DNA from: Bdellovibrionales bacterium
Lineage (GTDB): Bacteria > Bdellovibrionota > Bdellovibrionia > Bdellovibrionales > UBA1609
Direction: 5' to 3'
Assembly (NCBI GenBank): GCA_023299885.1
Contig: JALZUS010000045.1
Span: 1 to 54,728, forward strand
Length of the DNA: 54,728 bases
This document shows, one piece after another, positions 1-7,611 of the stretch. The position numbers and the translations under genes were made by a program. The notes beneath the pieces are model-generated. The model searched no databases, had not been told where the DNA came from, and saw nothing but the letters and a program-made list of their open reading frames with translations. Numbering within the stretch: the first letter of the stretch is position 1; each line of letters begins with the position of its first letter.

Positions 1-1361
1 GAGTTATTAATAATTAAATTATTTTTATTGCTTAAATCAATCTCATTGAATGCACTATAGTTTACCTTGGCAGAGAAACTATAGTCTGAAAATAAAGGCT
101 TTATATAGTCTTTTATCGTAGACAGCCCTGTCTCCATAAAATTTTCTTTTTGAATTAACTCTACTGAATTTTTCCAACTATTTTTAAAGTTAGTTATAAA
201 GCCTATATGACTTTGAGTAAAACCATCATAACTATCAGAAGGATGCGCTTCAGTGTTATAGTATGGGTTGAAGAGCTTATTAACCATTACTTTTGCAAGA
301 GCCTTCAAACTGTTTAAGCTTAATTTTTCTGAAACAGCATTGAACTGGTGAGCCGCCTCTAACAAGGGGTCTATCTTATCCCACGGTATAGTTTTATTAC
401 TATAATTTTTTAAGCTATCATTTATAATTAAAATAAAAGACTCTATAACTTGATTGATCAGCTTAGTATTTAGCTTTCCTTTTTTAAACTCAGAAATAAC
501 TATCTGACCTGAAAGGTACGCTTTATATCCCTTAGCTATATTTTTTATAAAAGGAGACCATTGGCTTTTAGTAATTTTATTACCGCCAGACTCATTTAGC
601 ATAGCCTCTTTTAAGACCTTTATTAACTCAACAGATTTTTTAGCATTATCTAGTCTACTTTTTTTATCAGTATCATTATCCCACCCATAAAACTTCATAA
701 GTTCTAATACTAATGTTTCAATTTCGACTATTTCTATAGGCTGGCCAGAGTTCGGCAGCTTGCTGTAAAACTCATAACCTATAACATTTAAATCTTTTTC
801 GAGCTGATTAAAACCTTCAGATAAATCTTTATTATACCCCTTAAGCTTCATAGCTTTTTTACTAATCAAAGACATATGCGGGTTTAATTTTTGAAACGCA
901 ATCGAAATAAACTCAATCCAAGATTTTACCTCTATTAACTCTTCATTAGACAATGACTCTTTGTCACCGCCTACAAAAGAAACTTTTAAGCTCATCAAAG
1001 AGTCTACCAAAGCATCTGTAACCACCTTATCTTCTGTAAATATCACTCTTTGAAAAAAGTTTTTTAGCTCAGCTTTTTTATGAATTCTACTGGCTATACT
1101 CACTTTTTTATCTTCACCAGCTACATAGTTTCTGAAAACTTCCACTGTATTTAAAGCGCATTCATTAAAGCTTTTAATTTCTGCCTCAGAAAGTTGTCCA
1201 GAGTAATAATCTTCTGTCACTTTATCTATTTTTGAAAAACAATTCTTTTGGACACTAACAGGCTTAGCTTTTTCTACTGTGTCATTAATTTTTAATCCAC
1301 AAGAAACCAAGAGGACTAAAGGCATAATCAAACATAATATTGATTTAAATCTATAGAGCAT
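1..1361 (-). CDS. Exported lipoprotein of unknown function, C-terminus cut by window edge
   Basis: The frame is open from the ATG at 1361 to base 1, giving at least 453 residues with no stop, so the 3' end lies outside the window. The N-terminus is a lipoprotein signal: MLYR, a hydrophobic stretch, then the lipobox LLVSC with the acylated Cys at residue 21. The mature part is largely helical and charged, with recurring segments of the type LSxxEIxxF. Cys41 and Cys68 are spaced C-x26-C, exactly as Cys52 and Cys79 in the lipoprotein at 2863-4962, and the flanking residues align, so the two are paralogues. The start overlaps the upstream barrel gene by 11 nt, with GGAG 6 nt before the ATG inside the barrel gene, which implies translational coupling. 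I do not recognise a family; the function is unknown. Confidence 0.85.
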   Translation of the reverse strand, partial: MLYRFKSILCLIMPLVLLVSCGLKINDTVEKAKPVSVQKNCFSKIDKVTEDYYSGQLSEAEIKSFNECALNTVEVFRNYVAGEDKKVSIASRIHKKAELKNFFQRVIFTEDKVVTDALVDSLMSLKVSFVGGDKESLSNEELIEVKSWIEFISIAFQKLNPHMSLISKKAMKLKGYNKDLSEGFNQLEKDLNVIGYEFYSKLPNSGQPIEIVEIETLVLELMKFYGWDNDTDKKSRLDNAKKSVELIKVLKEAMLNESGGNKITKSQWSPFIKNIAKGYKAYLSGQIVISEFKKGKLNTKLINQVIESFILIINDSLKNYSNKTIPWDKIDPLLEAAHQFNAVSEKLSLNSLKALAKVMVNKLFNPYYNTEAHPSDSYDGFTQSHIGFITNFKNSWKNSVELIQKENFMETGLSTIKDYIKPLFSDYSFSAKVNYSAFNEIDLSNKNNLIINN

Positions 1362-2685
1362 AACGAACTCCAATCTCAAACAAATCATTATCACGAACAG
1401 GTGTGAAAAAAGCTTCATCACTTTCTCTATCAACGCCCACAACAACTAGTTTAATTGAAGCTTGCAACTTAGAATTTATATCTTTTGAAATATTTAAAGA
1501 GCCTAATCCACCCTTTTCAAGGAATGAATATAAGTAGCCCGCATTAACTTTAAAACTATCGGAAAATTTATGCTCTAAACTCAACTGCATTGCCTCAGTA
1601 TAGTAGTGTCGGTTTACATTCACTTCTACATCTAAAACTGCACCACTGACTAACGTAGGTTCATCTTCTAATTTTCCTAACTTAGCATTTAAATATGAGA
1701 TGCCTACAGTTGTAGCCTCACCCAATAAGACATCAACACCTAAACTCAATTGATCTCTATCTTCTAAATTAGCTTCAAAAAGCTTAGCCTCAAGCTTTGG
1801 CCTTTCCGGCCTTTCAATAATAAAATCGGCCCACAAGTTAAACTTAGGCTTGGTATAGGATAACTCTAAAACAGCTAACTTATGATAAGGCACTGAAATA
1901 CTCACCTCAGATAAAACATCAAAGCTACCTGAAACACTGCTGTCTAAAATGATATCCGCCGCCAAATGAAGCTGATTCATTGGCTTGTACGCTAGCAATG
2001 ATTTTAAAGACCATTGAGTACTTGGCCTAAAACCAGCATAAAAAATAGCCCCAGGGTTTAAAAGAAGCTCATCAATTTTTGGAGTTTCTAGATCATACTT
2101 AATTTCAGAGACTACGCCACCACCCACTTGAATTTCTGAAATCTGACCACCAAACCATCTATTGCTTGAGTAAAGGTCACCATTGTCTTCATTCACCTTG
2201 GGCCCTTGGTCAGGAAGATAAATAGGCAATAAACTTGCGCCTAAATAGAAGCTTTTATTAATATTATGCTTATAGTGAAAACCAAATAAACCTTGCCTTA
2301 CTGGAGCTAAGTAGTCTTTTCTATAGTAAGGGTTTACAAAACTTAAACTCCATACCTTCTCAAATTTAAAAGATTCGATGGCTTTTCTTCCAAACCACCA
2401 CTTATCAGACTTATCATTTGTTACATAAGCCTCAGGCAAAAAGACTTGAGAGGACTCAAGGTCATTAAGAGTAAGTTCTGCTCCTACATGATAATAGGAA
2501 CGATAACCTAAAAGCTCTGAGTTTTTTTTATAAGTAGAAATTAATGAGTAATACCAATCATCAAGGCCAGGCCTTTCTGTCTCCGTTAAAAAAGAAGTTA
2601 CTTTTGCTTCTAGACTTAGCTCGGCAAAAGCACCTATTGAGGCACTTAAACTCACTAAAAATAGAATAACTAAGCTTAACTTCAA
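1351..2685 (-). CDS. Outer-membrane beta-barrel protein, module 2 (unknown function)
   Basis: 444 residues. It starts at TTG with AAAGGGG just upstream. Residues 1-21 form a signal peptide ending in GAFA before ELS. The rest alternates polar and hydrophobic residues in amphipathic strands rich in Tyr, Trp and Phe, as in outer-membrane barrels. The last residues are IGVRYAL, a barrel-like end although the final residue is Leu rather than the usual Phe. It shares ordered landmarks with the barrel at 4952-6382: a GRK motif, GLxGxHY, a PxYxP segment, WF, and RPS followed by YKP. The two are therefore paralogues. It is followed by the lipoprotein at 1-1361 with an 11-nt overlap. The substrate or role is unknown; it could be a channel or a partner for the lipoprotein. 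Confidence 0.8.
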   Translation of the reverse strand: MKLSLVILFLVSLSASIGAFAELSLEAKVTSFLTETERPGLDDWYYSLISTYKKNSELLGYRSYYHVGAELTLNDLESSQVFLPEAYVTNDKSDKWWFGRKAIESFKFEKVWSLSFVNPYYRKDYLAPVRQGLFGFHYKHNINKSFYLGASLLPIYLPDQGPKVNEDNGDLYSSNRWFGGQISEIQVGGGVVSEIKYDLETPKIDELLLNPGAIFYAGFRPSTQWSLKSLLAYKPMNQLHLAADIILDSSVSGSFDVLSEVSISVPYHKLAVLELSYTKPKFNLWADFIIERPERPKLEAKLFEANLEDRDQLSLGVDVLLGEATTVGISYLNAKLGKLEDEPTLVSGAVLDVEVNVNRHYYTEAMQLSLEHKFSDSFKVNAGYLYSFLEKGGLGSLNISKDINSKLQASIKLVVVGVDRESDEAFFTPVRDNDLFEIGVRYAL

Positions 2686-2700
2686 ATTAACCCCTTTAGG

Positions 2701-2728
2701 ATATATAGATGGCTTCGTATCTATATAT
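2701..2728. promoter_or_regulatory. Perfect 10-bp inverted repeat upstream of module 2 barrel gene
   Basis: ATATATAGAT and ATCTATATAT are separated by 8 nt. The repeat lies 16-43 nt before the TTG start of the barrel at 2685. On the minus strand a TAATAT element (2730-2725) overlaps its edge, so the palindrome may be an operator over a promoter or a 5' leader hairpin. No regulator is identified. Confidence 0.45.
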
Positions 2729-2862
2729 TAACATTTGCAATTAGGGGTCCAAATAAGGAATTTGTGTATTGAATTAATCACAGGTTCAGATCGAAATCAG
2801 GACATTCCCATGTATTTTTTACACAGATACACAAGATTTAACCAGTGAAAAAAAAAGCTTAT

Positions 2863-4962
2863 TTAAGGCAATATAGCTTTAATTTTTGAGACTAAGTTTA
2901 TAAAATCTAAGCGGCTCACGGAAAGATTCCACTTATCATCTCTAACCTTCCAGTGCTCAAATCTCAATTTTGAAAGCTTATTGTCAGTAGGCAGCTCATT
3001 ATACTTTAAAATGTAAGTAGAGGTGGCTAGCAACGTCTCTTTAAGCTCTTGAGAGTCAGTACCTAATGCTACTGAAACAGCTGGCCACAAAGTATCAATA
3101 ACTGACAAAGTCTCTTTTGTATTTAAGAGACCGTCCCCGTCTTTATCTTGACCTATAACTAAAGACTCTATCACTTGAGAAACAAGGCTTCCTATAAGTA
3201 AATTTGTAGATGTAACCTCTTCTTCCAATTTTGAAAAAGGTGAAAGCATTACTGATAAGTCGTCTCTAACAGCTTTACTTTTTAATACAGTATCACTCCA
3301 TACAGGAATAACATCCCAAGCCATATCTGTACTTAAATAATCAAGCATACAATCTGTTTTTGGAAAGCACGAATCTCCTGCTTCTTTTTGCCAAACTCTT
3401 GATGTGGCTTGCGATGAAATTGCATAACTTAAAATATTAATCAGTTCGTATTTATGAAAAACGGCATCGGCCTTAGAGTTTGGTAAAAAACTATTTCCAA
3501 AGATAAAAAGTATCTGTGGTATAGACTTGTAAAGGCTTTCTGGAGCTCCAAGCTTCAAAGCTAAAGGCTTAAAGTCTTCAAATAATGACTGAAGCTCATC
3601 CCATGAAAGCTGCACTCCATCTTCACTATATGACTCCATCAATACAGAACTTAAAATATGAAATGTATTAAATTTAGAATAACTATTTGAGCTATCAGCC
3701 TTTATTGAATCTACGCTATTTCCTGGAAATACCAGTCTGCCATCATTGCTATGAAAGAGTGGCCATTGCATGCCTTCAACAAAGTTTTTCAAATCACCAC
3801 TCAAACCGCCAGAGCTTATTATTTGTTTCTGATTTTTTGACCAACTTAAATAATGACTCATAATAAACTCTAATGAATCTTCTGTGAAGTTGTTATTCTC
3901 GTTTTTAAAGACATTACGACTGATTACAACCCACGCCTCCATTAAATCCTTAGATGTTAAGTCTTGCGGTAAAAAACCTAATTGAGCTACTGACTCCATT
4001 GTTTCAGCAAGGTCTTCATCAGACCATAAATTATCTTTACTCAGCTTAAGACCCTCTTTGATTAAAGAGTGCAACTCATTAACAATCTCATCTAAAACTT
4101 CAAAGCCTTCTTTAGTATTTAAAGCATGATCTTTTTTTATGCGCTTCCACTTATACAATGAACCATAAACTTTAACAGCTATTTCAGTTATTCTTTGCCA
4201 ATCATTGGCCTCTATAAAGCTACCTTCTCCACCTAAAAATCTCTTTTTAATATTAAAAAGAACTGGGACAAAAGCTTCAGTTTTGAATGAACCTTTATTT
4301 AAAAATTCATTATCTATAAATCGAGCAAAAAGTTTTAAATCTTCTTGGCTATAACTCCCCCTAAATTCAGAAGTTAATGTAAGTATTGACTGCTCTAAAA
4401 CTTCTATAGACTGATTAGCACTTTCATTAGACATCTCACCTTTACTCTTTAAACTAAAAAGCTCTGGCAGCTCAGGAGAAAGCATTCCCATTGCTTTTGG
4501 GAAAGCCGTATTAATAATGTACCTAAAATGATTAAGCTCATCTTCACTAAATTGATTTCTTTTGTTGCCGAGCAAGACCTTTTTAAAATCTCTAAACTCT
4601 TTTTTATAGGCTTTTAAATTTATTTTAGAAGTAGATTTATCTAAAAATTTTTGAATAACATTAATAAGCCCGTCCATAGTTATAGACCTTGCATTGTCTA
4701 TATAGACATTAGCAATTGTATCAAAGCATCCCCAAAATTCGTTAATTTCAGAAACTTGCATTTTTCCATCAAAATACTTAGTAAAGGTTTCACCTAATCC
4801 AGTGATGCAAGTTAATTCATCAGAGGCTGTTCCCGCTTTACCGTTCTCCCCTTCAGCACCACTTTTTATTTTTATTTCTAAAATTTCTTTTTTTGATTCG
4901 TTCTCACCAGAACAACCTACAATTACAAAAGTAAGAACAATTAACATCGACCTAAAAAGCAT
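2863..4962 (-). CDS. Large lipoprotein with EF-hand-like loop, module 1 (unknown function)
   Basis: 699 residues. The signal ends in the lipobox VIVGC, with the acylated Cys at 17. Soon after (about residues 35-46) comes a short collagen-like run, GAEGENGKAG. The body is helical and contains repeated helix-loop-helix-like pieces such as FSEDELNHF. Residues 606-617 are a canonical EF-hand calcium loop, DKDGDGLLNTKE, with acidic residues at loop positions 1, 3, 5 and 12. Cys52 and Cys79 are spaced as in the paralogue at 1-1361. The ATG overlaps the stop of the barrel at 4952-6382 by 11 nt, with AGGAG 6 nt upstream. It is probably a surface or periplasmic calcium-binding lipoprotein working with the barrel. 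That role is inference, and I do not recognise the family. Confidence 0.85.
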   Translation of the reverse strand: MLFRSMLIVLTFVIVGCSGENESKKEILEIKIKSGAEGENGKAGTASDELTCITGLGETFTKYFDGKMQVSEINEFWGCFDTIANVYIDNARSITMDGLINVIQKFLDKSTSKINLKAYKKEFRDFKKVLLGNKRNQFSEDELNHFRYIINTAFPKAMGMLSPELPELFSLKSKGEMSNESANQSIEVLEQSILTLTSEFRGSYSQEDLKLFARFIDNEFLNKGSFKTEAFVPVLFNIKKRFLGGEGSFIEANDWQRITEIAVKVYGSLYKWKRIKKDHALNTKEGFEVLDEIVNELHSLIKEGLKLSKDNLWSDEDLAETMESVAQLGFLPQDLTSKDLMEAWVVISRNVFKNENNNFTEDSLEFIMSHYLSWSKNQKQIISSGGLSGDLKNFVEGMQWPLFHSNDGRLVFPGNSVDSIKADSSNSYSKFNTFHILSSVLMESYSEDGVQLSWDELQSLFEDFKPLALKLGAPESLYKSIPQILFIFGNSFLPNSKADAVFHKYELINILSYAISSQATSRVWQKEAGDSCFPKTDCMLDYLSTDMAWDVIPVWSDTVLKSKAVRDDLSVMLSPFSKLEEEVTSTNLLIGSLVSQVIESLVIGQDKDGDGLLNTKETLSVIDTLWPAVSVALGTDSQELKETLLATSTYILKYNELPTDNKLSKLRFEHWKVRDDKWNLSVSRLDFINLVSKIKAILP

Positions 4963-6382
4963 AAGAAACTCCTAAAGAGATTTGGTCACTGGATCTAAAA
5001 GAGCTCATAAAGCTTTTTTGAATATTCTCATCATCTACCAAACCAATTAAATCTATTTTTAAGTTGGCACTCCAGTTTTTATTAAAACGCATATCAATAA
5101 TATTACTAAAAACTAAACCTTTAAAGTCTAGGTCATAAACTAAAGACGACTTTGTAGAAAAATACTTATTTAATAATAAAGCTTGCGGAATAACTATCTC
5201 TGCCTTAAAAGCACTTTTAAATCTATAGTGGTTTCGAAAAAGAGACTTACCGGCAGAAGCTCTAGCACCACCATCTTCTTTATCGCCTCCGGATAAGTTC
5301 ATATAACCAATACTTAAATAGGAAGGCTTAGCATTATCATCCATAGCTAATTTTAACATAGCTGACACAACATGGCCTTCAGTAAGCCCCTTATATGTTA
5401 CTCCATCATTAAAATCCAAATCTCTATCGACAGCTTCATAGTTATAAGAGGTCCACAAAGACAATGACTTTGTTAAAGACACTCTAGATTCTAAGCTCAC
5501 TAAATGATGATAAAAAAGCTCTGGCAAGACTTCGACCTGCGCAGCCACTTCTCTTGACTCTACTACATCTGTATCGTCTCCATCTAAAATAATTCTATCT
5601 TCACCACTAATAATAAAGCTATCAAAATTTGTAAGTAGCCGGTGACTTGGCTTGTAAATATAAGCCGCTTGAACCCAATCATTAACTTTACCTAAACGAA
5701 AAGTTAAACCCGCTGACGGCCTTAGAATTACTCTTGAAAAGTTAGGCTTATTAATTTCAAAAAAGATAGGGTTTAAACCAAGCCCAGGTATATCGACTAG
5801 ATTAACTGGCGGATTAAACCATGGGTTTTTTGAGCTTATTACGCCATTCTTTAAAATAGAGCCTGCTGAAAATTCTGGAATATAAAAGGGAGACACAAAG
5901 AATAATGACTTTATATTTTCAGACCATACTTTATTATAATGATAACCAATCAGTCCGGCCTTATCTGGAGAAGCCTCTTCCCATACAAACCGAGGCTCCC
6001 AATGGCCATTATCCCAATAAGAATCTGACCAGCTCCACTCTTGAAGCTTTCTTCCTATAAAGACCTGGCTTTTATTTTTCTTTTTGGACAAATAAAATTC
6101 AGGAGCATTAATATAAAACTTTTTTTCAATCGGGCTAACAATAAGATTTGCGTCTGCGTTTGAAAACCAGCCGTTGCTCCAAGATTTATTTTGCTTAAAA
6201 CCAAAAGTAAAAAGCTCAAGGTGACTACTAGCCTCATCTCTAAAAAAATCTGTATTTGACCTTACAAACTGATAGTGGTCGTAACTAAAAGAATATTTAT
6301 TGTAATTAGGCTCGTTGGCCATCGCTTTGTTAAAACCAAAACTAACAACCAAATTTGCCAACAAAAGTAAAAACTTAAACAA
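4952..6382 (-). CDS. Outer-membrane beta-barrel protein, module 1 (unknown function)
   Basis: 476 residues from the TTG at 6382. I chose this start because GGGGGA lies 6 nt upstream and it gives a clean signal peptide (MFKFLLLLANLV... ending NKAMA, about residue 22). The frame stays open to a TTG at 6424, which would add 14 residues and spoil the signal. The mature protein has many alternating amphipathic strands and ends SLGVSYAF, a typical outer-membrane assembly signal with terminal Phe. It resembles the barrel at 1351-2685 in order and spacing of motifs. Its 3' end overlaps the lipoprotein gene at 2863-4962. It heads the double module and is unlike any family I can name, such as porins or TonB receptors. 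Confidence 0.8.
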   Translation of the reverse strand: MFKFLLLLANLVVSFGFNKAMANEPNYNKYSFSYDHYQFVRSNTDFFRDEASSHLELFTFGFKQNKSWSNGWFSNADANLIVSPIEKKFYINAPEFYLSKKKNKSQVFIGRKLQEWSWSDSYWDNGHWEPRFVWEEASPDKAGLIGYHYNKVWSENIKSLFFVSPFYIPEFSAGSILKNGVISSKNPWFNPPVNLVDIPGLGLNPIFFEINKPNFSRVILRPSAGLTFRLGKVNDWVQAAYIYKPSHRLLTNFDSFIISGEDRIILDGDDTDVVESREVAAQVEVLPELFYHHLVSLESRVSLTKSLSLWTSYNYEAVDRDLDFNDGVTYKGLTEGHVVSAMLKLAMDDNAKPSYLSIGYMNLSGGDKEDGGARASAGKSLFRNHYRFKSAFKAEIVIPQALLLNKYFSTKSSLVYDLDFKGLVFSNIIDMRFNKNWSANLKIDLIGLVDDENIQKSFMSSFRSSDQISLGVSYAF

Positions 6383-6457
6383 TGAGATTCCCCCGAGCTC
6401 TTTATCTAGACTAAATTCTAGCAAACTTTACTTGAAGGCTTTAACGCAGCGCTATAC

Positions 6458-7201
6458 TTAACCTAGAAAGGCTTTAATTTGTTCTATAACCCATTCTGGC
6501 TCATCCATAGGCATTTCATGACCTGCTGTAGGGTGAGAAATTACGGGCCAATCTGTGTGCCTTTGTATATCTCTATAGCATTGTGGGCTTACTAATTTGT
6601 CTTGCTCACTAGCTAAAAACAGTACTGGCTGCTGAGGAAGATTTTTAAGTTTGTAAATTGAAGCCGCAACAAGCTGCCTGATTACTGTTGAAACCTTAAA
6701 TGGTTTTGTCTTCCATAAGTTTTGCCAAGCTTTCGAAACCTTCTCATATTGTTCTGTATTGCTACTTACAATTTTGAGTATTGTTTCTTCTCGCCTTTTT
6801 GTAGACATAAAAAACATAGCTATAAAATCATAATAAACTTTATGACTAAGCCTATGATAAAAACGACTCCAGTTTGAAAAACTAGAGTTAACCATTATAA
6901 TTTTTTTTATTTTACCTGGCCTAATATGAGACCACTCTGCCGTTACCATTCCACCCAAAGAAAGTCCGACAATATAAGTTTCGTCACTGATCATGTTTTT
7001 CTTAGAAGCTTCAGTGTCCATAAACTCAGCTATTGCTTTTATAGATAATTGAGACTTTATATCGTAAAACTCCCCCGTACCCGGAAGGTCTATCGTGTGG
7101 ATTTTAAACTCAGGCATTGCAGTTGCTATTAATTTTGGAAATTCACCCCAATGGCGAGCATCTCTACCGAGCCCTCGTAATAATATAATACTTTTTCCCA
7201 T
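6458..7201 (-). CDS. Alpha/beta-hydrolase fold esterase-like protein
   Basis: 247 residues from the ATG at 7201. The frame extends 22 codons further upstream to 7267, but the fold begins with MGKSIILLRGLG, so the shorter form is preferred. The nucleophile elbow is GLSLGG (Ser81). A probable acid is in SEQDKLV and the catalytic His in AGHEMPM near the C-terminus. There is no signal peptide, so it is probably a cytosolic esterase or lipase-like enzyme related to pimeloyl-ACP methyl ester esterases. The sequence gives no substrate. The usual HG oxyanion motif is replaced by RGLGRD. It lies downstream of the nrd promoter region in the opposite direction and 75 nt before the barrel modules. Confidence 0.75.
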   Translation of the reverse strand: MGKSIILLRGLGRDARHWGEFPKLIATAMPEFKIHTIDLPGTGEFYDIKSQLSIKAIAEFMDTEASKKNMISDETYIVGLSLGGMVTAEWSHIRPGKIKKIIMVNSSFSNWSRFYHRLSHKVYYDFIAMFFMSTKRREETILKIVSSNTEQYEKVSKAWQNLWKTKPFKVSTVIRQLVAASIYKLKNLPQQPVLFLASEQDKLVSPQCYRDIQRHTDWPVISHPTAGHEMPMDEPEWVIEQIKAFLG

Positions 7202-7522
7202 ATCTAACTCTATTCTAACCACACAAAATAAAGAACTTATTTTTAAGCATTCGGATCTTTTTGTCATTTTTTACGCAGCCTATTCATTAATCAACGAGCG
7301 CTAACAAAGTGAGCATTTAAAAATGAAATCAAAGCTATTGGCAGGACTAAACTTTGACGTTTTAGACAAGACCAAATTCCATGCGTCGAGAAAAAAAATA
7401 TTTTTTTCACACAAAGCTTGTCCCATCATAGCTTTTTCAATTCTTACGCATCCTATTAAGGCCAAAAGCCTAGTTTTGCTGTTTGACAGAGGCCACATAG
7501 ACTGAATATCGTCTTCCTAAAG

Positions 7523-7538
7523 CAACTGATTGTAGTGT
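7523..7538. promoter_or_regulatory. NrdR-box-like site, distal
   Basis: CAACTGATTGTAGTGT is the weaker of two matches to the NrdR consensus (acaCwAtATaTwGtgt), good only in its right half (TAGTGT). The first base of the second site follows 31 nt after the first base of this one, about three helical turns. That is the typical arrangement of paired NrdR boxes before ribonucleotide reductase operons. Confidence 0.6.
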
Positions 7539-7553
7539 TTTTAAATAACCAGA

Positions 7554-7569
7554 CCACTATATTTAGTAT
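7554..7569. promoter_or_regulatory. NrdR-box-like site, proximal
   Basis: CCACTATATTTAGTAT matches the NrdR consensus at about 13 of 16 positions, including the CTATAT core. It contains TATATT, which could itself be the -10 element, so NrdR binding would block initiation. It lies 42 nt before the nrdA GTG. Confidence 0.7.
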
Positions 7570-7611
7570 TAATTTTAGAATTCACAAACTTTAGTATGTA
7601 TCGGGGGAAAA

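Larger units (their letters stand above)
7202..7611. other. Divergent intergenic region upstream of nrdA
   Basis: About 410 nt between the hydrolase and nrdA. The nrdA-proximal part holds the NrdR-like boxes. In the remainder I see only two short overlapping open frames (about 60-65 codons, one on each strand, near 7300-7505). They have no convincing ribosome-binding site or recognisable product, so I do not call them genes. Confidence 0.5.

Noticed and set aside
6383-6424. N-terminal extension of the module 1 barrel to a TTG at 6424
   Set aside because: The extension is charged and would precede the signal peptide; the TTG at 6382 has a strong SD.
7202-7267. 22-codon extension of the alpha/beta hydrolase
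   Set aside because: It lacks a ribosome-binding site and does not belong to the fold, which starts at MGKSIILL.
7301-7505. Overlapping short open frames on both strands in the nrdA upstream region
   Set aside because: No good ribosome-binding site, no recognisable product, and the two overlap almost completely; a small CVRIE similarity to the extended N-terminus of the hydrolase frame does not continue.
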